From Intrasporangiaceae bacterium URHB0013 (GTDB taxonomy: Bacteria; Actinomycetota; Actinomycetes; Actinomycetales; Dermatophilaceae): 64,000 nucleotides of DNA. The stretch's first letter is position 1, and the number at the start of each line of letters is the position of its first letter. The DNA is taken from the NCBI GenBank assembly GCA_000620545.1, contig JIBA01000015.1:248001-312000 (forward strand), in the 5' to 3' direction. The notes beneath the pieces were generated by a model. That model was not told the origin of the DNA, ran no database searches, and worked only from the letters and a program-made list of their open reading frames with translations. Positions 45,822 through 54,418 of this stretch are shown here, one piece after another. The translations under genes and the position numbers were made by a program.

Positions 45822-46123
45822 CCGGATCAGGGGCCCGGTCGCCGCTGGGCGACCTGATGCAGGACTACCGCACCACGCTGATGCGCTTCCTGCCCCGGCG
45901 GGACGAGGCGGCGCGTGAGTCCGCCTACGAGCTGGGACGCCGTGCCTTCGCCGCCGGCATCAGCCTGCTCGACGTCTGCCGGGTGCACCACGAGGTAGCT
46001 CTGGAGCTGTTGGGTGATGCCGTGCCGGAGGACTTCCTGGACATCACGAGGAGCGCGGGCGAGCTGCTGCTGGACGTCCTGGCCGCCTACGAGGTGACCC
46101 ACCGGAGCCTGCTCGAGCCATGA
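45818..46123 (+). CDS. Stand-alone RsbU N-terminal-type domain
   Basis: A 101-residue, all-helical protein starting at a GTG that overlaps the RsbS stop. It matches the N-terminal RsbT-binding domain of RsbU by pattern: MQDYRTTLMRFLPRRDEAARESAYELGRRAFAAGISLLDVCRVHHE. The PP2C phosphatase that normally follows is absent; the reading stops at 46123. It may be a competitive partner for the kinase domain. No similar protein is named. Confidence 0.8.
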   Translation: MTGSGARSPLGDLMQDYRTTLMRFLPRRDEAARESAYELGRRAFAAGISLLDVCRVHHEVALELLGDAVPEDFLDITRSAGELLLDVLAAYEVTHRSLLEP

Positions 46124-46335
46124 CGTCCGGCGAACGCCTTGACCCCGCCTCCATGACGCGAGACCGGCTTGTCGCGTCTCGGCTGCACCACCGGCCGCGT
46201 GCTGGGACCGCGCGGCACCACGGGTCAGACCGGCGCCCACTCCCGCGACTGCCACGTCATGCCGGACGGGGAAGGTCTCTCCAAGGGTGACCGACCGCCC
46301 ACGAGGCCGTCTGCACCGATCAAGGAGGTCTCACG

Positions 46336-46500
46336 CTGAAGCTCACGACCGAGCTCTACGCAACCGGAGCCACCCGGCGACGGCTGCGACCTTCGGGCTC
46401 GTGCCTGCGAGCGCTGCATCCACGGCGCACCCGTGCACGGCTCCACCACCTGCTCGGTCTCGGACCGACACCTCGCCCCGCTGCGGGGGCCCGGGCCTGA
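46336..46500 (+). pseudogene. Possible relic of a DUF1905-like ORF
   Basis: An AAGGAGG ribosome site precedes, by seven bases, a CTG codon followed by KLTTELYATGA, which resembles the start of DUF1905/YdeI proteins. The frame then turns Arg-rich and stops at 46500, so only the first 12 codons look genuine. A CTG start or a decayed ATG would explain it. Poorly supported. Confidence 0.25.
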
Positions 46501-46512
46501 TCCCACCCGGGC

Positions 46513-46551
46513 AACGATGGCGCCGACCCCTCCCTCGTCGGCGCCATCGTT
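46513..46551. terminator. Strong hairpin downstream of the stressosome operon
   Basis: A perfect 15-bp stem has arms 46513-46527 and 46537-46551 and a nine-base C/T loop. No gene overlaps it; flanking sequence is non-coding apart from the possible relic. It lies about 390 bases past the last operon gene and 150 before the MerR gene, and most likely isolates the two units. Confidence 0.75.
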
Positions 46552-46663
46552 CGTGGCGCTTCGACGCGTCTGGTCAGGGACATCCGGCACGCCGCCGTCG
46601 ATGCGAGTGGGGCGACCGTCCCGGCCCCCTCCAGACCGACGACGGTGGGCGCCGGCCTCGGCT

Positions 46664-46701
46664 TTGACTTCAAGTGCTCGAAGTTCCTACCGTCGAAGAG
46701 G
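46664..46701 (+). promoter_or_regulatory. MerR-type promoter, leaderless
   Basis: A TTGACT -35 element (46664-46669) and TACCGT -10 element (46688-46693) are 18 bases apart. The inverted repeat ACTTC-N8-GAAGT (46667-46684) lies in the spacer, as in MerR-regulated promoters. The GTG at 46701 begins about eight bases after the -10 element, so transcription probably starts at or next to the start codon. Confidence 0.72.
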
Positions 46702-47162
46702 TGAGCACTCGCACGACTCGACGCACGTACACGATCAAGGAAGCAGCCACCCTGACCGGCCTGCCGGCCAGCACGCTGCGCTACTACGAGACGATCGGGG
46801 TGATCCCGCCCATCGGCCGTGGGGCCAGCAGCCGGCACCGTGTCTACGACGAGGACGACCTGGACCAGCTGATGTGGGTCGCCTGCCTCGCCGCCACGGG
46901 CATGTCCGTCAGCGACATGCGGCGCTACGTCGCGAACGGCCGGCTCGGCGCGGGCGCCGCGGGCGAGCAGATCGAGCTGCTCACGGCCCAACGACGTCGC
47001 CTCGAGCTGGAGGCGGAGCACATCGCCCTGCGCCAGCGCTACGTCGGGCTCAAGGTCGACTACTGGCACGCGGTCGAGGCCGGCGACACCGAGCGAGCGG
47101 ACCTTCTGTCCGGCGAGGCCCGGGCACTCGCCGACGCGCTCAAGCGAGCCAAGGAGCACTGA
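46701..47162 (+). CDS. MerR-family regulator
   Basis: A 153-residue MerR protein. The helix-turn-helix and wing are YTIKEAATLTGLPASTLRYY and ETIGVIPPIGRGASSRHRVY, with DDLDQLMWVACLAATGMSVS. A C-terminal coiled coil and short helical tail follow. The GTG at 46701 agrees with the leaderless promoter; the longer reading from 46674 would start inside the -35 region. It precedes a cupin and an alcohol dehydrogenase, which it likely activates along with itself. Confidence 0.88.
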   Translation: MSTRTTRRTYTIKEAATLTGLPASTLRYYETIGVIPPIGRGASSRHRVYDEDDLDQLMWVACLAATGMSVSDMRRYVANGRLGAGAAGEQIELLTAQRRRLELEAEHIALRQRYVGLKVDYWHAVEAGDTERADLLSGEARALADALKRAKEH

Positions 47163-47265
47163 CTGCACCGACCCACCCCGCGACGCGACCGCGGCGAGCC
47201 CTGCCAGTCCGCCCGCCGCATACGCCATCACGAATGCCTTCCACGCAGCCAAGGAGAGAGAACCC

Positions 47266-47676
47266 ATGCAGATCACCCGCAGCTCGTCGGACACCGTCAA
47301 GGGCCCGTCCGACTGGTTCACCGGTGACGTCTACATCGACGCCGTGGCCGCCGCGCCGTCGCCGTCACGCATGACCGCCAACCTCGTGCACTTCATGCCG
47401 GGGGCCCGCACGCACTGGCACCGCCACCCGCTCAGCCAGACCGTCTTCGTCACCGAGGGTGTCGGCCTCTGCCAGCGGCGCGGCGGCCCCGTCGAGGTCA
47501 TCCGCCCCGGTGACCGCGTCCTCTTCGAGGCCGATGAGGAGCACTGGCACGGCGCCACGCCCAACCGTCTCATGGTCCACCTCGCCATCAACGAGGGCGA
47601 CGAGGAGCACGACGTCGTGCACTGGCTCCAGCCCGTAACAGACGACGACTACACAGCCGCACCCCTGCAAAGCTGA
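47266..47676 (+). CDS. Cupin-domain protein
   Basis: A 136-residue single-domain cupin. [20 protein letters not shown] is cupin motif 1 with metal-binding histidines and glutamate. [20 protein letters not shown] is motif 2. AAGGAGAG precedes the ATG. Homologues adjacent to alcohol dehydrogenases and MerR regulators are common, from memory; the substrate is unknown. Cytoplasmic; likely co-transcribed with the dehydrogenase. Confidence 0.88.
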   Translation: MQITRSSSDTVKGPSDWFTGDVYIDAVAAAPSPSRMTANLVHFMPGARTHWHRHPLSQTVFVTEGVGLCQRRGGPVEVIRPGDRVLFEADEEHWHGATPNRLMVHLAINEGDEEHDVVHWLQPVTDDDYTAAPLQS

Positions 47677-47740
47677 CCGGTCTGCGTCCGCAGGCCCCCT
47701 ACCGAGACCCGAACCACCACCTTCGAAGGAGCACCACCAC

Positions 47741-48781
47741 ATGCGCGTGAACGCCTACGCCGCCCCAGCCGCCGGCCAACCGCTGGCACCCACCACCATC
47801 GAGCGCCGAGAGGTCGGACCCAACGACGTCCTCATCGAGATCCAGTACGCCGGCATCTGCCACTCCGACATCCACACCGTCAACGGCGACTGGGGCCCGC
47901 AGCCCTTCCCCGTCGTGCCGGGCCACGAGATCGTCGGCACCGTGACGTCCGTCGGATCCGACGTCTCCCGCCACCAGGTCGGTGACCGTGTCGGTGTCGG
48001 CTGCATGGTGAACTCCTGCGGCGAGTGCACCAACTGCCGCAACGGCGACGAGCAGTACTGCCTCGAGGGCATGGTCGGCACGTATGCCGCCACGGACCGT
48101 GACGGCACCACGACCCAGGGCGGCTACTCCACCCACGTGGTCGTCGACGCCGACTACGTCCTGTCCGTCCCCGACGGCATCGACCCGGCCCAGGCCGCGC
48201 CCCTGCTGTGCGCCGGCATCACCACCTACGCGCCGTTGCGCAAGTGGGGTGCCGGCCCGGGCAAGAGGGTCGCCGTCGTCGGGCTCGGCGGTCTCGGCCA
48301 CATGGCCGTGAAGATCGCCCACGCCCTGGGCGCCGAGGTGACGGTCCTGTCCCAGTCGCTGAAGAAGCAGGAGGACGGCCTGCGGCTCGGGGCCGACCAC
48401 TACTTCGCCACGTCGGACCCCAGCACGTTCGAGCAGCTCGCCGGCCGGTTCGACCTCATCGTCAACACGGTCAGCGCGGCGATCGACGTCGACGCCTACC
48501 TCGGCCTGCTCGCCGTCGACGGGACCCTGGTCAACGTCGGGGCCCCGGCCGAGCCGCTCAGCCTGAACGTGTTCTCGCTCATCGGTGCCCGCCGGTCCTA
48601 TGCCGGCTCGATGATCGGCGGCATCGCGCTGACCCAAGAGATGCTCGACTTCTGCGCCGAGCACCAGCTCGGCGCCGAGGTCGAGGTCATCTCCGCCGAC
48701 CAGGTCAACGAGGCATACGAGCGCGTGCTCGCCTCGGACGTGCGCTATCGCTTCGTCATCGACACCGCGACGCTCGCCTGA
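47741..48781 (+). CDS. Zinc-dependent alcohol dehydrogenase, YahK-like
   Basis: A 346-residue NAD(P)-dependent aldehyde/alcohol dehydrogenase. Catalytic zinc ligands lie in GICHSDIHT and GHEIVG, and the structural site in [15 protein letters not shown]. The Rossmann motif is [11 protein letters not shown]; the Ser-Gln-Ser after it (VLSQSLKK) favours NADP. It resembles cinnamyl-type and YahK broad-range dehydrogenases. GAAGGAG precedes the ATG. A hairpin terminator follows. Confidence 0.9.
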   Translation: MRVNAYAAPAAGQPLAPTTIERREVGPNDVLIEIQYAGICHSDIHTVNGDWGPQPFPVVPGHEIVGTVTSVGSDVSRHQVGDRVGVGCMVNSCGECTNCRNGDEQYCLEGMVGTYAATDRDGTTTQGGYSTHVVVDADYVLSVPDGIDPAQAAPLLCAGITTYAPLRKWGAGPGKRVAVVGLGGLGHMAVKIAHALGAEVTVLSQSLKKQEDGLRLGADHYFATSDPSTFEQLAGRFDLIVNTVSAAIDVDAYLGLLAVDGTLVNVGAPAEPLSLNVFSLIGARRSYAGSMIGGIALTQEMLDFCAEHQLGAEVEVISADQVNEAYERVLASDVRYRFVIDTATLA

Positions 48782-48850
48782 CTCGTTCCTGCCCACCGGC
48801 AGGCGGACCGTCGACCGGTAGCACGTCGCCGGCCGCGCCATGACGTAGCA

Positions 48851-48886
48851 GGGCCTCTGGCCAGCATCACTGCTGGCCAGAGGCCC
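48851..48886. terminator. Bidirectional terminator
   Basis: A perfect 16-bp stem (48851-48866 and 48871-48886) with a TCAC loop is followed by TTCT on the plus side. It lies between the converging alcohol dehydrogenase and multicopper oxidase genes and would serve both. Confidence 0.9.
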
Positions 48887-48936
48887 TTCTGCGTCCTCGG
48901 CACGTGACCTCGCCGAGGGCAACCGCGCGTCCGGCG

Positions 48937-51900
48937 TCAGCAGGTGCTGCCGTCGACGCGCAGGATCGGACAGGTCGGCGAGGCGAACGGCAGGACCCGC
49001 TGCAGGCCCCAGACGCCGGCCGCGGTGAACGGCCGCCTCAGGTCCCCGTAGAAGTAGTCGCCCGCCGCCGCGCGGGTGCCCCCGGCACCACCGACGACCT
49101 CGAGGTCGAACGACTCCCACGGCCCCATCCCCTGGGCGGTCGTCGAGTCGGAGTCGCCCGTGTGCCGATCCTGCGGCCAGCGCAGTCCGCCGAGACCGAA
49201 CACGTGCGCGCTCTCGCTCCCCGGCGCCACGAGCACGTGCACGACCTCCGGGTCGCCGGCGTATGCCGTCAGCAGCGGCACCTGCCCCGGGTCACGGAAC
49301 GCGGTGGGCCCGTCGCCGGCCGGCGCCACCCGGTAGTTGACCAGGGACCGGCCGGTGCGGGCGTTCGTCGGGTAGGGCATGAAGTCCTGGCCGATCTGCG
49401 GGTCGTCGTCGGCGATGAGCACCGTGAAGTCCCGGTAGTCCTGTACTTCCGCCCCGGGCACGTGCACGATGACCTGGGCCCCGATGTCGCGTGCGAGACC
49501 GGAGACGGGGTCACTGAACTCCGTGCGGAGCCCCTCGACCGAGGAGGCCGGAGCGACGACGAGCGCACCGTAGAGACCGTCCTTGGCCGACTCCGGCGAG
49601 GCGAGGTCGCTGATGACGGCCGTGCCGAGCCGGTCGGTCGGGGCGTAGTACGTGTAGGTGCGCACGGCGCCCGGGGCCACGTTCTGCTCCGGCGCGAAGC
49701 CGACGTCGACGCCGCCGGAGTCGGAGGCGCGGTCCAGCTTGCCCACCGAGAAGCCCACCGCGGTGGTCAGCAGGTTGGTGAGGCGCACGGAGACGCACTC
49801 GCCGGCCACGACGTGCAGCACGAGCGGCACCGGCTTCTTCAGGCCCTTCTTGATGTTCTGCACGTCACCGTCCGGCACGAACGCCGTGCGGTTGCCGTTG
49901 AGGTCCTGCGACTTGTCCATGGCGCTCAGCGCAAAGCTGCGCGTCGGGGCAGAGGTGGGGCAGGGACTCTCCTGCGGCTCTGCCGTCGGAGGCAAGCCGC
50001 CCGTGGACGCCGGGGGGACGTACGAGGTGGCGGGCGACCCCACCCCGGGCAGGGGAAGGAGGTCGTCGACCGCGCCGGGCAGGATCCGCACGACACCCCA
50101 GGCGCCCTGCTGGGTGTGCAGCTCGACCCCGTTCGCGTAGAGGTAGTCACCCGGCCGCATCCGCATGTCAGGTGCGGAGCCGTTGAAGATCAGCGTGAAC
50201 TTCTCGCTGATGCCGTAGTGGATGCTGTCGATGATGGAGCCGGCCGGAGTCGGGCCCGAGCCGTCGTCGTGCGTGTAGCGCGGCTCCAGCAGGGTGCGGC
50301 CGCCCTGCAGGTGCAGGGTGTCGACGGTCGGTGAGATGCTGATGGTGCGCACGACCAGCGGGTCGTCGGGATAGAGCCGAGGCAGGGGTGTCACCGGGTC
50401 GCCGTAGGTCCACGAGCTGAACTGATGGGCGGTGTCCGGACGGTCGGCGAGCGGGTTCGCCTTGAGGTTGAGGGTGGAGTAGTCCCCGGAGTCGTTGTCG
50501 TTGATGGCCCAGAGGGCCAGCTCGCGGAAGCTCCCCTCCACGAGTCCGGGTGACAGGGTCGAGTTGGTGTGGATGTCCACGAGGGTCCCCGAGTCGACCT
50601 CGGCGCCGGTCTTCGGGTCGTGGTAGGTCGAGCCCCATGGCTCGACGATGAGCTGCCCGACGAGTCCGTGTCCCCACCCGTGGATGCCGTCGACGTGGTC
50701 GTGCCAGAAGACGTTGTCGAGCAGCGCGTCGGGATACCAGCGGTACTGGATGAACTCGGTTCCGGCGTACTCACCGGCAGCGTGGCTCGTGAGGATCGGG
50801 GTGTCGAGCGTCACCGTCTTGTTGGTCTGGTCCACCGCGACGACCTGGTGGATCTCGATCGACTCGAGTCCCTCCCCCACCGCGAGGAAGGGCCTCGTGG
50901 CCTTGCCGTTGGCGTCCTTGCCGACGAACTTCGCGACATCGGACAGGGGCAGCGTGCGGGTCCCGCGCGCGACGGCGTTGCGCAGCCGCGGGTCGAGGAT
51001 CCCGTACGGCCGCACAGAGTGCTCGAAGGCGAAGCCGACGCTGACACCGTCGGACCCCTGCACGTCGAACTGGACGTGATGGATGTGCATCGAGGTCTTG
51101 GAGACCTTGTCGAAGGCCGAGGCGTCGGGGATCTCGTTGGTGAGCGTGATCGCGACGCAGTCACCCTGGTTGGCGCGGATCGCCAGCGGATCCGACCGCT
51201 TCGGGTCGTTCAGCACCGCTTGCTTGTCCTTCGCCAGGACGAACAGCTTGCCTTCCGGGTCGGACAGGGTCGGGGTCCGCTGGACCGTCTTGCCGATCGT
51301 GACGACGTTGAACGTGCGCACCCGCCGTCCCTGCGGGCAGAGTGCGTCCTTGCGATTCGCCCACGGACTGGTCGTCGAGGACGTCTGGTTCGTGGTGTTA
51401 CCGAGCCACGGCGTGCCAGTGTGGCCTGCGGGCGTGAAGGGGGGCCGTTTTCCGATGTGGGTGCGGAACATCGGGTACGCCGGGCGGCCGTTGACCGGGT
51501 TGAACAAGATCGTGGGCCGGCCGCTCACGATGCGGTTGGCGTCGACGAGCAGCAGGTTGGGCTGACCCGCGAGGACCTTCGGAGAGTCGGGGAAGACCGT
51601 CGGGTCGGCGGGCGCCCCCAGATAGAGCTGCTGCGAGCCCGTTCCGGTCACCATCCAGTTCCAGACGGTGGCGTCCTGCCCGTTGCCCGGGATGCCTGCA
51701 GGGGGCAGCTGGGGCCTGATCCACGAGTCCAGATTGGTCGCGGTGATGGTGGTGCCGTTGATGGTGCGCCCGATGAGACCTCGGGAGTCGACCGCCGTGG
51801 GCGGTGCCTTGCGGTCGGCGATGGGCACGAGGTCCGGCTGGCGCGTGTCGTAGACGCGCCAGACTCCCCACATGCCGGAGTTGTAGTGCTTGGCGATGTG

Positions 51901-53604
51901 GCAGTGGAAGAGGAAGTCGCCGGCGGACTGCTGGACGCCGCCTGCGCCGCCCTCGATCTCGAGGTCGTAGGACTCACCGGGGCCGATGGACTGCGAGTCG
52001 AGCCGCTGGGAGGGCGACAGGACGGTGTCGGGGTCCTTCTTGAGGCCCGTCATCGCGTAGTTGAAGGTCGTGTCGGCCACCGGGTTGAACCGCCACCGGT
52101 CGCCGCCACCGTGGAGGTGGAAGACGTGGAACTTCTCGCTGCCCACGTGCATGAGCCGGATCTTGGTGGGGTCGGCGAGGTAGCCGCGCATCATCGGGGT
52201 GGCCGGCTCGCCGAAGGTGTACGAGCTGTAGGCGTGGGCCTTCTCCCTCGGGAAGGCGAGCAGGCGGTTGCGGAAGGGCTCGGACCGGTAGTTGAGGGCG
52301 AAGGCGCCGGGTCGGTACGACCCCGTCGTGTTGTCGACGAGCGGGAGGTCGAGACCTGCCTTGTCCTTGAGCACCTCGTTGTCGTTGCCGATCTCGTGGT
52401 GCAGGAGGGCTGCCTCACGGAAGCCGCACGTCGGCGTGGCGCCCGTCGGCACGCACGCCACGCCGACGCCGGCGGGCTTGATGATGGCCTCCCAGCCGGA
52501 CTCGAGGGCCTGCCCCGCGACGGACGCGTTCCAGTACGTGGACCCCGGCGGCTCGACGATCAGCGCTCCGAAGAGGCCGTGGGATACGGCAGCCCGGTTG
52601 CCCGGACCCGGGTGGATGTAGTGACCACCCTCCAGCCTGCGGTCCAAGGGGATCGCGAAGCGGTAGGTCCGGCTCTGCCCGGCTGCCACGTCGGACGCCG
52701 CGTTCTGGCCCACGGCGTCACCGGACGAGCCGAGGTCGAACTCGAGACCGTCGATGTGCATCCCGAAGGGACCGCCGGTGGCGATGTTGGTGAGGCGGAC
52801 CTCGACGCAGTCGCCTTCGTTCGCACGGATCACGAGCGGCTGGATGGCGTCGTCGCGGAGGCCGACCGACACCTTCTGCGAGGTCTGCTGCGCGCGCACG
52901 GCTGCCAGTCGAGAGGTCAGCACGTACATCTTGCCCTTGGGGTCGTGGTCGCCGAACCGGTTGATCGGGATGTTGACGTCCGTGGCCGTGACGTCGTAGT
53001 AGCGGTCGACCCCTCCGCCGTCCAGGCAGGAACCCGTGGCCGACGGGGTGGCGGCCGTCGGCGCGGACGCCTGGGCGACCGGGGCAAGCGCCACCATCGC
53101 GAGCGCGACGCCGGCGGCGAGGGCGCTGCCGGCGACGGCGCGCACGCGCTGAGCGCTGCTGGCGCCGGAGCGCATCCGACCCCAGGCGCGCAGCACCGCG
53201 AGGACGGCCACCACGACCGGAAGCACCGTCACCGCGTCACCGAAGAGGTCGAGCACGGGCAGGCCGGTCCCGGCGTCGTCGAGCGCGACGAGACGCAGCT
53301 GGTTGCCCACTGCGAGCGCCGCCGCCGCCGCGAGCGCACAGCGCAGCAGGGCGGCCGAACCGCTCGAGCCGCGCAGGGCCGCCGACGTCACCGGGAGAAT
53401 CGCCAGCACCGGCGGCAGCGTGAACGCCAGGACGGTGGTCGAATGACCCACGGGCCCCTGGGCCACGCCGCCGGCACCTGCGTGCAGGTCGAGCCAGGAG
53501 AGCCAGAGGCCGCCGGCCAGGCCCACCACGATCGCCGCCGCGAAGTCGGTCACGGTCACGTGCCGGTGCAGCCCGGCTCGGGTACGTCGCGAACGAGGGT
53601 TCAT
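48937..53604 (-). CDS. Giant membrane-anchored multicopper oxidase, MnxG-like
   Basis: A 1555-residue oxidase. The first 180 or so residues hold about five membrane spans. Three tandem two-cupredoxin modules follow, each opening with a segment like GKMYVLTSRL or GKLFVLAKDK and a GDCV-type strand. Module 1 has HVFHLHGGGDRW (near 492) and FHCHIAKHYNSGMWG (near 566). Module 2 has SMHIHHVQFD (near 838) and WHDHVDGIHGWGHG (near 968). The third has lost these histidines. The layout recalls MnxG-type Mn(II) oxidases. AAGGACA precedes the ATG, ten bases after the upstream gene. Confidence 0.85.
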   Translation of the reverse strand: MNPRSRRTRAGLHRHVTVTDFAAAIVVGLAGGLWLSWLDLHAGAGGVAQGPVGHSTTVLAFTLPPVLAILPVTSAALRGSSGSAALLRCALAAAAALAVGNQLRLVALDDAGTGLPVLDLFGDAVTVLPVVVAVLAVLRAWGRMRSGASSAQRVRAVAGSALAAGVALAMVALAPVAQASAPTAATPSATGSCLDGGGVDRYYDVTATDVNIPINRFGDHDPKGKMYVLTSRLAAVRAQQTSQKVSVGLRDDAIQPLVIRANEGDCVEVRLTNIATGGPFGMHIDGLEFDLGSSGDAVGQNAASDVAAGQSRTYRFAIPLDRRLEGGHYIHPGPGNRAAVSHGLFGALIVEPPGSTYWNASVAGQALESGWEAIIKPAGVGVACVPTGATPTCGFREAALLHHEIGNDNEVLKDKAGLDLPLVDNTTGSYRPGAFALNYRSEPFRNRLLAFPREKAHAYSSYTFGEPATPMMRGYLADPTKIRLMHVGSEKFHVFHLHGGGDRWRFNPVADTTFNYAMTGLKKDPDTVLSPSQRLDSQSIGPGESYDLEIEGGAGGVQQSAGDFLFHCHIAKHYNSGMWGVWRVYDTRQPDLVPIADRKAPPTAVDSRGLIGRTINGTTITATNLDSWIRPQLPPAGIPGNGQDATVWNWMVTGTGSQQLYLGAPADPTVFPDSPKVLAGQPNLLLVDANRIVSGRPTILFNPVNGRPAYPMFRTHIGKRPPFTPAGHTGTPWLGNTTNQTSSTTSPWANRKDALCPQGRRVRTFNVVTIGKTVQRTPTLSDPEGKLFVLAKDKQAVLNDPKRSDPLAIRANQGDCVAITLTNEIPDASAFDKVSKTSMHIHHVQFDVQGSDGVSVGFAFEHSVRPYGILDPRLRNAVARGTRTLPLSDVAKFVGKDANGKATRPFLAVGEGLESIEIHQVVAVDQTNKTVTLDTPILTSHAAGEYAGTEFIQYRWYPDALLDNVFWHDHVDGIHGWGHGLVGQLIVEPWGSTYHDPKTGAEVDSGTLVDIHTNSTLSPGLVEGSFRELALWAINDNDSGDYSTLNLKANPLADRPDTAHQFSSWTYGDPVTPLPRLYPDDPLVVRTISISPTVDTLHLQGGRTLLEPRYTHDDGSGPTPAGSIIDSIHYGISEKFTLIFNGSAPDMRMRPGDYLYANGVELHTQQGAWGVVRILPGAVDDLLPLPGVGSPATSYVPPASTGGLPPTAEPQESPCPTSAPTRSFALSAMDKSQDLNGNRTAFVPDGDVQNIKKGLKKPVPLVLHVVAGECVSVRLTNLLTTAVGFSVGKLDRASDSGGVDVGFAPEQNVAPGAVRTYTYYAPTDRLGTAVISDLASPESAKDGLYGALVVAPASSVEGLRTEFSDPVSGLARDIGAQVIVHVPGAEVQDYRDFTVLIADDDPQIGQDFMPYPTNARTGRSLVNYRVAPAGDGPTAFRDPGQVPLLTAYAGDPEVVHVLVAPGSESAHVFGLGGLRWPQDRHTGDSDSTTAQGMGPWESFDLEVVGGAGGTRAAAGDYFYGDLRRPFTAAGVWGLQRVLPFASPTCPILRVDGSTC

Positions 53605-53614
53605 GATCTGTCCT

Positions 53615-54265
53615 TCAAGGTGTGCTCGGACGCAGGCCCGCCGATGGCGGGCCCAGAGTGGCCGACGCGGTCGGCGTCACGGTCGGCGTCGGAGACCCGG
53701 CGGCGCCCGGGTCCTGTGGTTCGTCGTGTGCGTGACCACCACGGCCGTCCGTGGTCGACACGTAGAGCAGCGGGACGGAGCGCTCCCCGGCGCCCGAGCC
53801 CAGCACGATGTGAGCGCCGTTGCGCGGCACCACGTAGGAGAGCGAACCCTCGAGGTGGGAGTGCGCTGCCAGCCGACCCCGCAGGGGCAGGGATCCGGCG
53901 ATCGGTGCGGTGGCGGAGGTGGTCGGCGCGCCCGCGGCGCTCGCCGTCAGACCCGTCGCGTCGTAGGTCGTGTCCGAGTCCCCGGCGGTCACCGTCACGG
54001 CGACCCGGATGAGGGCCCGGTCATTGCTGACGAGGCTCTGGACGCCGTGGGACATCCCGCCGAGGTCGGCGTCGGACAGACCGGTCACCTCCAGCGCCTC
54101 CGAGACCCGGAACGTCACGTCGCCGACCGTCAGGCTCATCGGGTCGGGTGGCTCCGCCAGCATCGCGTGCGCGCGCCAGCCACCGAGGACCACACCGGCG
54201 GCGACGATGATGCACAGCATCAAGGTCCGGCCCGCACGGGCAGCAGTAGGTGTCGCAGTGCTCAT
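53615..54265 (-). CDS. Secreted or anchored protein with His/Met-rich stretches
   Basis: Function not recognised. The 216 residues have an N-terminal membrane segment (about 14-34: LMLCIIVAAGVVLGGW). An extracytoplasmic domain contains SLTVGDVTFRVSEALEV and HSHLEGSLSYVVPRNGAHIV, and a Pro/Thr tail ends it. GGMSHG and GGHAHDE could bind copper. It is directly upstream of the oxidase gene with ten bases between, so it is likely its partner or metal-delivery protein. Confidence 0.72.
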   Translation of the reverse strand: MSTATPTAARAGRTLMLCIIVAAGVVLGGWRAHAMLAEPPDPMSLTVGDVTFRVSEALEVTGLSDADLGGMSHGVQSLVSNDRALIRVAVTVTAGDSDTTYDATGLTASAAGAPTTSATAPIAGSLPLRGRLAAHSHLEGSLSYVVPRNGAHIVLGSGAGERSVPLLYVSTTDGRGGHAHDEPQDPGAAGSPTPTVTPTASATLGPPSAGLRPSTP

Positions 54266-54418
54266 GAGTCCAGCGTGACGGGCCCACCTTCGACCTACCT
54301 TTTGCTGGCGCCGGCGCCGGGCACGGTCCCGGCAGCCCCGGCGCGCAGGCCATTTCGGCTCACGAGGCAGCCCAGTCAATCTCGCCCGCACCGGGGGCGG
54401 CCCGCCTACGCTCGGAGT

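Noticed and set aside
50569-54012. 1147-codon open frame on the plus strand opposite the multicopper oxidase
   Set aside because: Same antisense effect; composition is biased and no domain is recognisable.
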